From: Candidatus Moranbacteria bacterium RIFCSPHIGHO2_01_FULL_55_24
Lineage (GTDB): Bacteria > Patescibacteria > Paceibacteria > Moranbacterales > UBA1568
Assembly: GCA_001786575.1 (NCBI GenBank)
Contig: MFRW01000006.1
Coordinates: forward strand, 1-16,417
Direction of reading: 5' to 3'
Length of the DNA stretch: 16,417 nucleotides
Positions 1-5,970 of the stretch are shown piece after piece (within the stretch, counting starts at the first letter, position 1; each line of letters begins with the position of its first letter). A model generated the notes under the pieces. That model was not told where the DNA came from and did no database searches. It saw only the letters and a list, made by a program, of their open reading frames with translations. The position numbers were made by a program, and so were the translations under genes.

Positions 1-256
1 GGTTGCCGGCCTCGTCTTTGATGATGATGGCGCTCACGGGACAGGAACGGGCGGCGTTTAGGATGGTTTCCTGATCATCCTGGTCCGCAGTCGCGAGGAT
101 AGCGGCTTTGCCGGTGTCATCGAGGGCGAAGGTGTTCGGAGCCATAGCGGTGCAGGGGGCGGCACCGATGCAGACGTTGTGATCTACATGGACTGTCCAG
201 CCGTTCTTGAGTTTCACCGGTCCAGCCGGTTTAGACTCATCTTTCCATTGAGACAT
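1..256 (-). CDS. Single-cluster ferredoxin with a CxxAxxC motif (3' end outside window)
   Basis: Small electron-transfer protein, last visible gene of the sufBDSU unit. The ATG is at 256-254, 8 nt after the sufU stop; 85 residues are visible and the frame is still open at the window edge. The cluster motif is C29-I-G-A32-A-P-C35, followed by 'AP.TF..DD.GKA' and a distal C72-P. This matches the short bacterial ferredoxins that carry one cluster, in which the second Cys of CxxCxxC is replaced. With Ala at that position, as in Streptomyces P450 ferredoxins, a [3Fe-4S] cluster is expected; this is an inference from family knowledge. The position suggests it either receives clusters from the SUF system or supplies electrons to it. 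There is no clear Shine-Dalgarno site, so translational coupling to sufU is likely. The family call is secure; the cluster type is not. Confidence 0.85.
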   Translation of the reverse strand, partial: MSQWKDESKPAGPVKLKNGWTVHVDHNVCIGAAPCTAMAPNTFALDDTGKAAILATADQDDQETILNAARSCPVSAIIIKDEAGN

Positions 257-264
257 ATATTTTT

Positions 265-627
265 TTATTTACTCTTTAACGCTTTCTTGAGGGTTTCCAG
301 GGACAGAAGCGCGCACTTCATGCGGACCGGCGAAAGGGCGAGGCCGGTAAGCTTGAGTACGTCTTCCGGGGCGAGCACCTGCATCTTCACTGTTTCCTTG
401 CCTTTGGCTTCCTCGAAGAGGAGCGAGGCGGAAGCGAGCGAGATGGCGCAGCCTTTTCCCGTAAAACCGACTTCCTTAATGATACCATCCTCGATATTGA
501 GGTCCAAAGCCAGGCTATCGCCGCAGGTCGGATTCAAGGCTTCGGCATGATGGGTGGCATGCGGAAGATTCCCGTAATTCCGCGGGTTGTGGTAGTGGTC
601 GAGGATGTGATCTTGGTAGAGAGACAT
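265..627 (-). CDS. sufU: SufU-type Fe-S scaffold / sulfur-transfer protein
   Basis: A 120-residue IscU-fold protein that accepts persulfide sulfur from SufS. All expected ligands are visible: NPTC35GD37 with the conserved Asp, GKGC60AIS, and a third Cys in MKC105ALLS. The stretch between the second and third Cys is long, as in SufU and unlike IscU. The N terminus 'LYQDHILDHYHNPRNYG' is typical of the family. In Gram-positive bacteria SufU binds Zn and acts mainly as a sulfurtransferase partner of SufS; whether it is a scaffold or a transferase here cannot be told from sequence. The ATG lies 3 nt after the sufS TGA with no Shine-Dalgarno site, so it is probably translated by coupling. Confidence 0.95.
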   Translation of the reverse strand: MSLYQDHILDHYHNPRNYGNLPHATHHAEALNPTCGDSLALDLNIEDGIIKEVGFTGKGCAISLASASLLFEEAKGKETVKMQVLAPEDVLKLTGLALSPVRMKCALLSLETLKKALKSK

Positions 628-630
628 ACT

Positions 631-1836
631 TCAGGAAAGAATTCGGGTAACTTCTTTGAGCGCGGCTACGAGCCGGTCGATATCGCTTTTTTCATTATAG
701 ATACCGAAAGAGATGCGGGTGGTAGCAGCGAGACGCTTGACCCGGTGGAACGGAGCGGCACAGTGCTCGCCGGCGCGTACGGCGACATTCTTCTCGCCCA
801 AGAGCTGGGCGATATCGTGAGGATGGAGGGAACCGAAGGTGAAGCTCAAGATGCCGGCGTAGTCTTCCGGTTTTCCGGAGCCGATGATCTGTATATCTTC
901 GCCGAAAACTTTCCGGAGTTCCGAGAGAGCATGTGCCTGGAGCGCGAGATCGTGTTCGCGAATCTTCTCGAAACCGATCTCCTCGAGGAACCGGAATGCT
1001 TCGCCCAGGCCGAAAATGGCCGCGATATCGGGAGTGCCTGCCTCGAAGCGAGCCGGGACTTCGCGGTAGACGGTTTCCTCGGCATAAGCATCCGAGACCA
1101 TCCCGCCACCGAAGACCGCAGGCGGCAAAGTATCGAGCAGAGACTTCTTGCCGTAGAGAATGCCGATGCCGGTCGGTCCGTACATCTTGTGTCCGGAGAA
1201 AGCGATCATATCGGCGTCCCACTCACGCACATCGATGGGGAGATGCGCTGCCCGCTGGGCGGCATCGATAATAATAATGGCATGCGGAGCGCGTTTCCGG
1301 ATGAAGCGGACCAGGCTGGGGATGTCGTTTATGATACCGCTCACATTCGATACGGCTGTAAGCGCAACGAGTTCGGTGTGTTCGTCGAGTACGCCTTCGA
1401 AGCTTTCTTCGTCAAGCGCCCCGGTGCTCGTGCTTGCTGCCAGGCGGAATTCGGCAGAACTTCTCTTCGCAAGCTCTTTCCAGGGGAGATAATTGCTATG
1501 GTGTTCCAGGTCGGTCGCGACGACGTTTCCTTCGAGAGTGATGAAGTTTTCCAGCATGTAGGCGGCCATATTGAGGCCGGCAGTGGTACCGCTCGTGAAA
1601 ATGATCTCTTCCGGGTCGCTCCCGATGAAATCCGCAGCCGCTTTGCGGACCGCATCTACGCGCGCTGTGGTTCCTTCGGCGAGCGGGTAGAGGCCCCGCG
1701 CGATATTGGTGCTCGAGGCTTCCAGATATTCTGTCTGGGCCGCGATGACAGACGCCGGCTTGAGCTTCGTCGCGGCGCTATCCAGATAGACGAGCTCCGG
1801 ATGTTTCTTGAAAAGAGGGAAGCGTTCCTTAAGCAT
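631..1836 (-). CDS. sufS: Cysteine desulfurase SufS (class V aminotransferase fold, PLP)
   Basis: A 401-residue PLP enzyme that converts L-cysteine to L-alanine plus a protein-bound persulfide. The PLP lysine is K217 in FSGHKMYGPTGIG, preceded by the pyridine-binding Asp in the IIIIDAAQ segment (D191). 'TSGTTAGLN' near residue 81 binds the cofactor phosphate. The persulfide-forming Cys is C359 in RAGEHCAAP, on the short loop typical of SufS (group II) and not the long mobile loop of IscS. Length is normal for the family. The ATG overlaps the end of sufD by 8 nt and the stop is TGA. It is the only cysteine desulfurase in the window, so it may also feed MnmA; that is inference. Confidence 0.97.
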   Translation of the reverse strand: MLKERFPLFKKHPELVYLDSAATKLKPASVIAAQTEYLEASSTNIARGLYPLAEGTTARVDAVRKAAADFIGSDPEEIIFTSGTTAGLNMAAYMLENFITLEGNVVATDLEHHSNYLPWKELAKRSSAEFRLAASTSTGALDEESFEGVLDEHTELVALTAVSNVSGIINDIPSLVRFIRKRAPHAIIIIDAAQRAAHLPIDVREWDADMIAFSGHKMYGPTGIGILYGKKSLLDTLPPAVFGGGMVSDAYAEETVYREVPARFEAGTPDIAAIFGLGEAFRFLEEIGFEKIREHDLALQAHALSELRKVFGEDIQIIGSGKPEDYAGILSFTFGSLHPHDIAQLLGEKNVAVRAGEHCAAPFHRVKRLAATTRISFGIYNEKSDIDRLVAALKEVTRILS

Positions 1837-2437
1837 AGAGTTTGAGGAGTTTATCGAAGGCGGCGTTTTGGATTCTGGTCAGCGTTTCTTCCGGGACGCC
1901 GAGATCGCGCATAGCTTCGAAAGTCGTCCCGAGGAAACCGTTTATGAGTACTGCGGCGGCGTCTTTCTTGGAGAGCCCGCGGGATTCCAGGTAGTAAAGA
2001 GATTCCTTGTTAAGAGGAGAAGCAGATGCTTTGTGGTGGCAAGTGACGTCTTTCGGGAGGATCTCGAGGCTCGGGCGGGTACTGTGTTTGGCTGCGTCCG
2101 AGAGCAGGAGCGCCCGGCTTTCCTGCGAAGCGTCGCTCCCGCCAGCACCGCTCTCGATGCGGATGAGGCCTCGGTAGTTCACTTCGGCGTTCCCGCCGAG
2201 CACGCTCCGGACGGAGGCATGGGAGGCTGTTTCCCGTGCGCTGTGTTTCTGGGTAAGCGAGAGGTCTTTTGCTCCTTGCTCTTCGATGAAAATAGCGAAG
2301 ATATGCGCCGCCGCTCCTTTGCCAGCCAGATCGAAAGTGATTTCTCCTGCCCGATTCTCCATGAAGAAAACCGCCTGCTCGTTTTCCTTGAGAGCGTAGA
2401 GAGTGTCTTTGTCCTGGCTGATGTCGCGGAATTGCAT
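1829..2437 (-). CDS. sufD: Half-length SufD (SufBD-core protein)
   Basis: This 202-residue protein should pair with SufB and, with SufC, form the cluster-assembly complex. It keeps a short run of beta-helix-like sequence, then 'EVNYRGLIRIESGAGGSDA', the SLEI..DVTC133HH135 segment and the C-terminal 'YYLESRGLSKKDA..LINGF' helical domain that contacts SufC. H135 aligns with the functional His360 of E. coli SufD, as I recall that alignment. Full-length SufD has about 400 residues or more, so roughly the N-terminal half is absent. The ATG is only 4 nt from the sufB stop and no leftover SufD-like sequence lies between them, so the protein is naturally short and not frame-broken. It overlaps sufS by 8 nt. 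Confidence 0.88.
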   Translation of the reverse strand: MQFRDISQDKDTLYALKENEQAVFFMENRAGEITFDLAGKGAAAHIFAIFIEEQGAKDLSLTQKHSARETASHASVRSVLGGNAEVNYRGLIRIESGAGGSDASQESRALLLSDAAKHSTRPSLEILPKDVTCHHKASASPLNKESLYYLESRGLSKKDAAAVLINGFLGTTFEAMRDLGVPEETLTRIQNAAFDKLLKLYA

Positions 2438-2441
2438 ATGT

Positions 2442-3854
2442 TTAGCCGATACTGCCTTCCATTTCCAATTGGATCAGTCTGTTCAATTCGATGGAATACT
2501 CGAGAGGGATTTCCTTCACGATCGGGGCGATGAAGCCGTTCACGAGAAGGCTCTCCGCATCCGATTTCTTGAGGCCGCGCGAGGTGAGATAGTAGAGTTT
2601 CTCTTCGCCGATCTTCTCGACCGTTGCCTCGTGCTCGAGCGTGCTTTCCTTTTCGCTGACGCGCATCGTCGGATAGGTGTCGGAACGCGATGTTTCATCG
2701 AGGAGGAGGGCATCGCAGACTACTGAAGCCTTGGCGCCTATGGCACCATGGCCGATATGCACCATGCCGCGGTAGGAGGAACGCCCGCCGTCTTTGGCGA
2801 TGGACTTGGAAACCACGCGCGAGGTGGTGCGGGGAGCGAGATGGAACATCTTGGCCCCGGCATCCTGGTGCTGGTCTTTGCCTGCGTAGGCTATGGAGAG
2901 TACTTCGCCGCGCGCTCCCTCGCCGACGAGGTAAACCGCCGGGTACTTCATGGTGACGCCGCTTCCGATGTTGCAGTCGATCCACTCCATGACAGCGTTC
3001 TTTTCGGCCCGGGCGCGCTTAGTGACGAGATTATAGATATTCTTGCTCCAGTTCTGGACGGTCGTATAGCGGACGCGCGCGCCTTCTTTGACGAAGATCT
3101 CTACGACAGCCGAGTGGAGCGAATTAGTGGAATAGATGGGAGCGGTACAGCCTTCGATGTAGTGGACGTAGCTTCCTTCCTCGGCGATGATGAGGGTACG
3201 TTCGAACTGGCCGAAAGCCTCTGCATTGATGCGGAAGTAGGCCTGGAGGGGGAGCTTCACTTCCACGCCCTTCGGGATGTAGACGAAGGAGCCGCCGGAC
3301 CAGACAGCAGAATTGAGCGCTGCGAACTTGTTGTCATGCGGGGGAATGAGCTTGCCGAAGTATTCTTTCACGATATCCGGGTATTTCTTCACAGCCGTGT
3401 CCATGTCGCAGAAGATGACACCGAGCTTATCGAGCTCGCGATTGATGCTTTCGTAAACGACTTCCGATTCATATTGGGCGGAGACGCCGGCTAGGAATTT
3501 CTTCTCGGCTTCGGGCACGCCGATGCGGTCGTAGGTGTCCTTGATCTCTTGGGGAAGGTCGTCCCAGGAACGAGACTGCTTATCGGTAGCCTTCAGATAA
3601 TAGGTGAGGGCATCGAAATCGATGCCGGAGAGATCGGCGCCCCATTCAGGCATGGGCTTCGCCTCGAAGATATCCAAGGAACTCAAGCGAAAGTCCCGCA
3701 TCCACTGCGGCTCTTCTTTGACAGCAGAAATCTCGCTCACTACTTGAGCGGAAAGCCCGATGCCGGTCTTATGGACGGACCGCTCGGGCATGGCAAAGCC
3801 ATAACGGTAGTCGCCGAGCTCCAAATCCTCTTTTTTACCCTTTTCTTGAGGCAT
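2442..3854 (-). CDS. sufB: Fe-S assembly scaffold subunit SufB
   Basis: A 470-residue core subunit of the SufBC2D complex, on which the nascent cluster is built. It covers the whole family: an N-terminal region with 'SAQYESEVVYESI', the beta-helix with 'GGSFVYIPKGVEV' and 'EGCTAPIYS', and the C-terminal SufC-binding helices. C380 in VVCDALLL matches E. coli Cys405, the proposed sulfur acceptor, and E407-H408-E409 in LEHEAT match Glu432-His433-Glu434; the 29-residue distance from C380 to E409 is as in E. coli. First gene of the sufBDSU-ferredoxin transcript. Its leader carries an inverted repeat between the promoter and the ATG, and no Shine-Dalgarno site is visible. Unusually, sufC is not adjacent: a plus-strand gene lies between. 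Confidence 0.97.
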   Translation of the reverse strand: MPQEKGKKEDLELGDYRYGFAMPERSVHKTGIGLSAQVVSEISAVKEEPQWMRDFRLSSLDIFEAKPMPEWGADLSGIDFDALTYYLKATDKQSRSWDDLPQEIKDTYDRIGVPEAEKKFLAGVSAQYESEVVYESINRELDKLGVIFCDMDTAVKKYPDIVKEYFGKLIPPHDNKFAALNSAVWSGGSFVYIPKGVEVKLPLQAYFRINAEAFGQFERTLIIAEEGSYVHYIEGCTAPIYSTNSLHSAVVEIFVKEGARVRYTTVQNWSKNIYNLVTKRARAEKNAVMEWIDCNIGSGVTMKYPAVYLVGEGARGEVLSIAYAGKDQHQDAGAKMFHLAPRTTSRVVSKSIAKDGGRSSYRGMVHIGHGAIGAKASVVCDALLLDETSRSDTYPTMRVSEKESTLEHEATVEKIGEEKLYYLTSRGLKKSDAESLLVNGFIAPIVKEIPLEYSIELNRLIQLEMEGSIG

Positions 3855-3862
3855 AAATTCAA

Positions 3863-3886
3863 AATCAGACTGAAATTGTCTGAATT
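3863..3886. promoter_or_regulatory. Candidate Rrf2 operator at sufB
   Basis: Inverted repeat TCAGAC (3865-3870), 7-nt spacer, GTCTGA (3878-3883), with AT-rich flanks. It lies between the sufB -10 box and the sufB ATG. The same core with the same spacer length occurs in front of rrf2 (5889-5907), and on the suf coding strand both copies continue as GTCTGATTTT. A repressor bound here would cover the transcription start region. Assignment to the Rrf2 protein is inference from its presence in the locus and from the known habit of the family to control suf/isc genes. Confidence 0.75.
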
Positions 3887-3894
3887 ACTCAAAT

Positions 3895-3923
3895 AGCATA
3901 ACATAGGGCTTCTGAATTGACAA
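3895..3923 (-). promoter_or_regulatory. Sigma70-type promoter of sufBDSU-fdx
   Basis: On the minus strand, -35 TTGTCA (3923-3918), a 17-bp spacer and -10 TATGCT (3900-3895). Predicted start near 3888, giving a leader of about 34 nt that contains the inverted repeat. The -35 box overlaps that of the opposite promoter by all but one base. Confidence 0.72.
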
Positions 3924-3945
3924 GAGAAGTCAAAAGTGCTATAGT
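3917..3945 (+). promoter_or_regulatory. Sigma70-type promoter of the 191-residue orphan gene
   Basis: Perfect -35 TTGACA (3917-3922), 17-bp spacer, -10 TATAGT (3940-3945). Predicted start near 3951-3953, about 65 nt ahead of the ATG at 4017. It is the best consensus match in the window and shares its -35 heptamer with the divergent sufB promoter. Confidence 0.8.
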
Positions 3946-4003
3946 GATCAATGTATTTCAGGGGTATGAAACTTTTGAAAGCGGGTTCTTTTGCAAATCA
4001 GAA

Positions 4004-4008
4004 AGGGG
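4004..4008 (+). promoter_or_regulatory. Ribosome binding site that sets the start at 4017
   Basis: AGGGG within a purine-rich run, 8 nt before ATG 4017-4019. The in-frame ATGs at 3951 and 3966 lie at or just after the predicted transcription start and have no such site, so 4017 is preferred. Confidence 0.65.
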
Positions 4009-4016
4009 AAAGAATT

Positions 4017-4592
4017 ATGGGGTCTTCTGCGAATACTGTGATTTCGTGCGTACCGGAAACTGATGTTCAGCTATGTTTCTTTGAAAGGGAAGTCGATTAC
4101 AGCCAGTGTCCTTGCAAGATCTTGGAGACGCCGCTTGCCGAGGAGGATTTGCGGCTCGGCGGAAACATGTCATTGTATGACATATCTTTCGAAAGGGTCA
4201 GAAGGTTTCTCGGCGGTCTTGTCGGAAAACACATCGTCTCTATGACGCTTGTGTCCTACCGGACCGATTTTTTCTCCGCACATAGGGTGGCCAAGGAGCA
4301 TTTCGTGAGGACTGGGGAGTTCGAGTTCTCGAATCCATGGGACTTATTCGCTCTCGCCCGGCATTATCCGCGCCTCTACGAGGATCTCGGTCTGGACGGC
4401 GACGTCTTTGCTGGGAATACCGTGAGCAGGCATTTCGGCATCGCGCGAGCGCTCTCCTTGAGCCAGAAAGACAGGCGTACCATCGAAACACGCCGGATTT
4501 CCTGGACGATGCCCGGGTTGTGTCCGTCGCTCTCGAGTCCGAAAAAGCAGAAAAATTTCCTCTTGGTACAGCGGACGCCCTGCCCGGCATAA
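4017..4592 (+). CDS. Unrecognised 191-residue protein between sufC and sufB
   Basis: I do not recognise this protein. From the preferred ATG it has 191 residues, no signal peptide and no membrane segment. The N-terminal part has four Cys (C11, C20, C31, C33; the last two as CPC) and could bind metal or be redox-active, but no known motif fits. The middle reads like a folded soluble domain ('MSLYDISFERVRRFLGGLVGKHIVSMTLVSYRTDFFSAH' region, then 'NPWDLFALARHYPRLYEDLGLD'). The last 35 residues are basic and low in recognisable structure; an alternative frame there looks at least as protein-like, so a frameshift near the 3' end is possible. The gene has a consensus promoter, a good ribosome site and a strong terminator 28 nt downstream, so it is a complete independent unit inserted inside the suf locus. 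A suf-related function is only a guess from position. Confidence 0.6.
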   Translation: MGSSANTVISCVPETDVQLCFFEREVDYSQCPCKILETPLAEEDLRLGGNMSLYDISFERVRRFLGGLVGKHIVSMTLVSYRTDFFSAHRVAKEHFVRTGEFEFSNPWDLFALARHYPRLYEDLGLDGDVFAGNTVSRHFGIARALSLSQKDRRTIETRRISWTMPGLCPSLSSPKKQKNFLLVQRTPCPA

Positions 4593-4619
4593 AACCGGCA
4601 TATCCGTCCCGAAAATCTG

Positions 4620-4656
4620 AAAGCCTCTTAAGACAATGTTCTTAAGAGGCTTTTTT
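4620..4656 (+). terminator. Rho-independent terminator after the orphan gene
   Basis: Perfect 14-bp stem (4620-4633 with 4640-4653), loop CAATGT, followed by a T run from 4651. The T run favours the plus strand; on the minus strand only a short TTTC follows, so it may weakly stop sufC transcripts as well. Confidence 0.9.
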
Positions 4657-4673
4657 CTTTTGCTCTGAATGCT

Positions 4674-5396
4674 CTACAGCGCCTCGAATCCTTGCTCTTC
4701 TATTTCTTGAGCGACTTCTTTGCCGCCGCTTTTGACGATTTTCCCGCCCTTCATGACAAGCACGGCATCCGGACCGATGGCCGAAAGGAGCTTATGCGAA
4801 TGGGTGATGAAGAGAAGCGTCGCGTCTTCGGGCAGATGCTTCTTCAGGAAGGCGACGATCGCTTTGAGCGCATCCACGTCGACACCGGTATCGATCTCAT
4901 CGAAGAGCGCGAAGCGCGGCTCGAGGAGCGCTGCCTGAAGCGCTTCGACTTTCTTCTTCTCTCCGCCGGAAAACCCCTCATAGAGCGAGCGCTTCAGGAG
5001 CTCATCCTTGATGGAAAGTTCCTGGGCGAGCTCGCGGACCCGCAGGTGGAGCTTCATGGCATCCATTTCTTTGTCCTTGCCGAGTACGGCCATACGGAAC
5101 AAGTCCATGACGCTGACGCCCGGGATCGGGAGCGGATTCTGGAAAGAAAGGAAGATGCCGAGGCGGGCGCGCTCATCGGCCGAGAGCGGCGTCAGATCTT
5201 TTCCGTCGAAGACGATCTCTGATCCATCGCCGACTGTGATGTCCGGACGGCCCATGATGGCATTGCCGAGCGTGGACTTGCCTTCGCCGTTGGGACCCAG
5301 GAGGGCATAGGTCTTCCCTTGCTCGAAAGTTGCGGACACGCCGTTTAAGATCTGCTTGCCTTCGATAGAAGCGGTGAGGTTTTTGATGGTTAGCAT
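4674..5396 (-). CDS. sufC: SufC, ABC-type ATPase of the SUF complex
   Basis: A 240-residue soluble ABC ATPase that binds SufB and SufD and powers cluster assembly by opening the SufBD protomer. Visible motifs: Walker A GPNGEGKST (34-42), Q-loop FQN (Q86), signature FSGGEKKK (142-149), Walker B ALFDE (163-167) followed by IDTGVD, and H-loop ITHSH (H199). 'SGGEKKKVEALQ' and 'EIDTGVDVDALK' are characteristic of SufC. It lies 27 nt after rrf2, so the two are probably cotranscribed from the rrf2 promoter. The leader has no Shine-Dalgarno site; on the mRNA strand it is pyrimidine-rich (CTCCTCTCC just before the ATG). Separation of sufC from sufBD by an opposite-strand gene is unusual. Confidence 0.97.
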   Translation of the reverse strand: MLTIKNLTASIEGKQILNGVSATFEQGKTYALLGPNGEGKSTLGNAIMGRPDITVGDGSEIVFDGKDLTPLSADERARLGIFLSFQNPLPIPGVSVMDLFRMAVLGKDKEMDAMKLHLRVRELAQELSIKDELLKRSLYEGFSGGEKKKVEALQAALLEPRFALFDEIDTGVDVDALKAIVAFLKKHLPEDATLLFITHSHKLLSAIGPDAVLVMKGGKIVKSGGKEVAQEIEEQGFEAL

Positions 5397-5423
5397 AAGG
5401 AGAGGAGAATTATCCGGATCAAA

Positions 5424-5876
5424 TTATCTGCTGTTCTGCTGCGAGGCGAGACTCCCGACGGAGATCTTGGAAAGCGATTCTTCGAGGGTGGCATCGAGTG
5501 CGCGCAGGACTTCGTTCGTCTGGCAGTGGGAATGAGGAGGGCAGGGCCAGCCCGCAGCAGCTACGCTTACAGCCTTGCTGGCGGGGAGCTTCTTGTTGTG
5601 TTCCGGCAGAGAAAATATTTTAATATGGCCGTCGAGAGCCGAAATGACTTCCCAGGCAGAAAGAGCTTCTGCGGGCTTGGCGAGGGCATAGCCCCCGGCA
5701 GTTCCCTTCTTCGCTTCGACGATGCCGGCTTTGCGCAGGCCCTGGAGCACTTTTTCCAAGTATCCGTGCGGCAGCTCTTCGCGCTCGGCAATCGTCTGGA
5801 TAGAAAGCGGCCCGTTTTCCTGTGCCAGGCAGAGGACGGCCCGGAGGCCATAGTAGGTTTTGCGTGAGATTTTCAT
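5424..5876 (-). CDS. Rrf2-family transcription regulator (SufR/IscR-like role)
   Basis: 150 residues with the winged helix-turn-helix of the family: 'KISRKTYYGLRAV' at the N terminus, recognition segment 'LPHGYLEKVLQGLRKAGIV' (36-53) and the wing 'KKGTAGGYAL'. In IscR three Cys and a His hold a [2Fe-2S] cluster; here the sensor region has only two Cys, C112 and C118, in CPPHSHC, with two His near them. A third Cys, C16, is in helix 1. The likely job is to sense Fe-S status and control the suf genes; this follows from family knowledge and location. It is the first gene of rrf2-sufC. A perfect 10-bp inverted repeat covers its transcription start, so autoregulation is likely. IscR, NsrR and CymR roles cannot be separated by sequence alone. 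Confidence 0.9.
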   Translation of the reverse strand: MKISRKTYYGLRAVLCLAQENGPLSIQTIAEREELPHGYLEKVLQGLRKAGIVEAKKGTAGGYALAKPAEALSAWEVISALDGHIKIFSLPEHNKKLPASKAVSVAAAGWPCPPHSHCQTNEVLRALDATLEESLSKISVGSLASQQNSR

Positions 5877-5885
5877 ACTTTATTA

Positions 5886-5910
5886 AAATCAGACTCAATA
5901 AGTCTGATTT
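5886..5910. promoter_or_regulatory. Candidate Rrf2 operator at rrf2-sufC
   Basis: Perfect inverted repeat: AAATCAGACT (5886-5895), spacer CAATA, AGTCTGATTT (5901-5910). It directly abuts the minus-strand -10 box and covers the predicted start of the rrf2 transcript. Its core TCAGAC-N7-GTCTGA (5889-5907) is identical in sequence and spacing to the repeat in front of sufB. The 25-bp size fits the footprint of an Rrf2 dimer. Confidence 0.82.
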
Positions 5911-5939
5911 AGCATGCCAGAGAAGTGAAGCCTTGTCAA
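5911..5939 (-). promoter_or_regulatory. Promoter of rrf2-sufC
   Basis: On the minus strand, -35 TTGACA (5939-5934), 17-bp spacer, -10 CATGCT (5916-5911). The -10 is weak but resembles the sufB one (TATGCT). Predicted start near 5904, inside the operator, with a leader of about 28 nt. Confidence 0.65.
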
Positions 5940-5961
5940 TATCGGAAAAAGCCGTTAGAAT
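5933..5961 (+). promoter_or_regulatory. Promoter of the dus-mnmA-mutY operon
   Basis: -35 TTGTCA (5933-5938), 17-bp spacer, -10 TAGAAT (5956-5961). Predicted start near 5968, only 2-4 nt before the dus ATG at 5971, so the message would be essentially leaderless. The -35 overlaps that of the divergent rrf2 promoter. Confidence 0.7.
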
Positions 5962-5970
5962 AGCCAAGAT

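Noticed and set aside
547..1845. A 432-codon open frame on the plus strand
   Set aside because: It lies fully antisense to sufS and sufU, whose catalytic motifs are intact; its protein has no recognisable domain. It is a by-product of GC-rich codon use.
3951..4016. Upstream ATGs at 3951 and 3966 for the orphan gene
   Set aside because: 3951 coincides with the predicted transcription start and neither has a ribosome site, whereas 4017 has AGGGG at ideal distance.
5398..5408. Shine-Dalgarno-like AAGGAGAGGAG on the plus strand
   Set aside because: No start codon with a usable plus-strand frame follows; it is the complement of the pyrimidine-rich leader of sufC.
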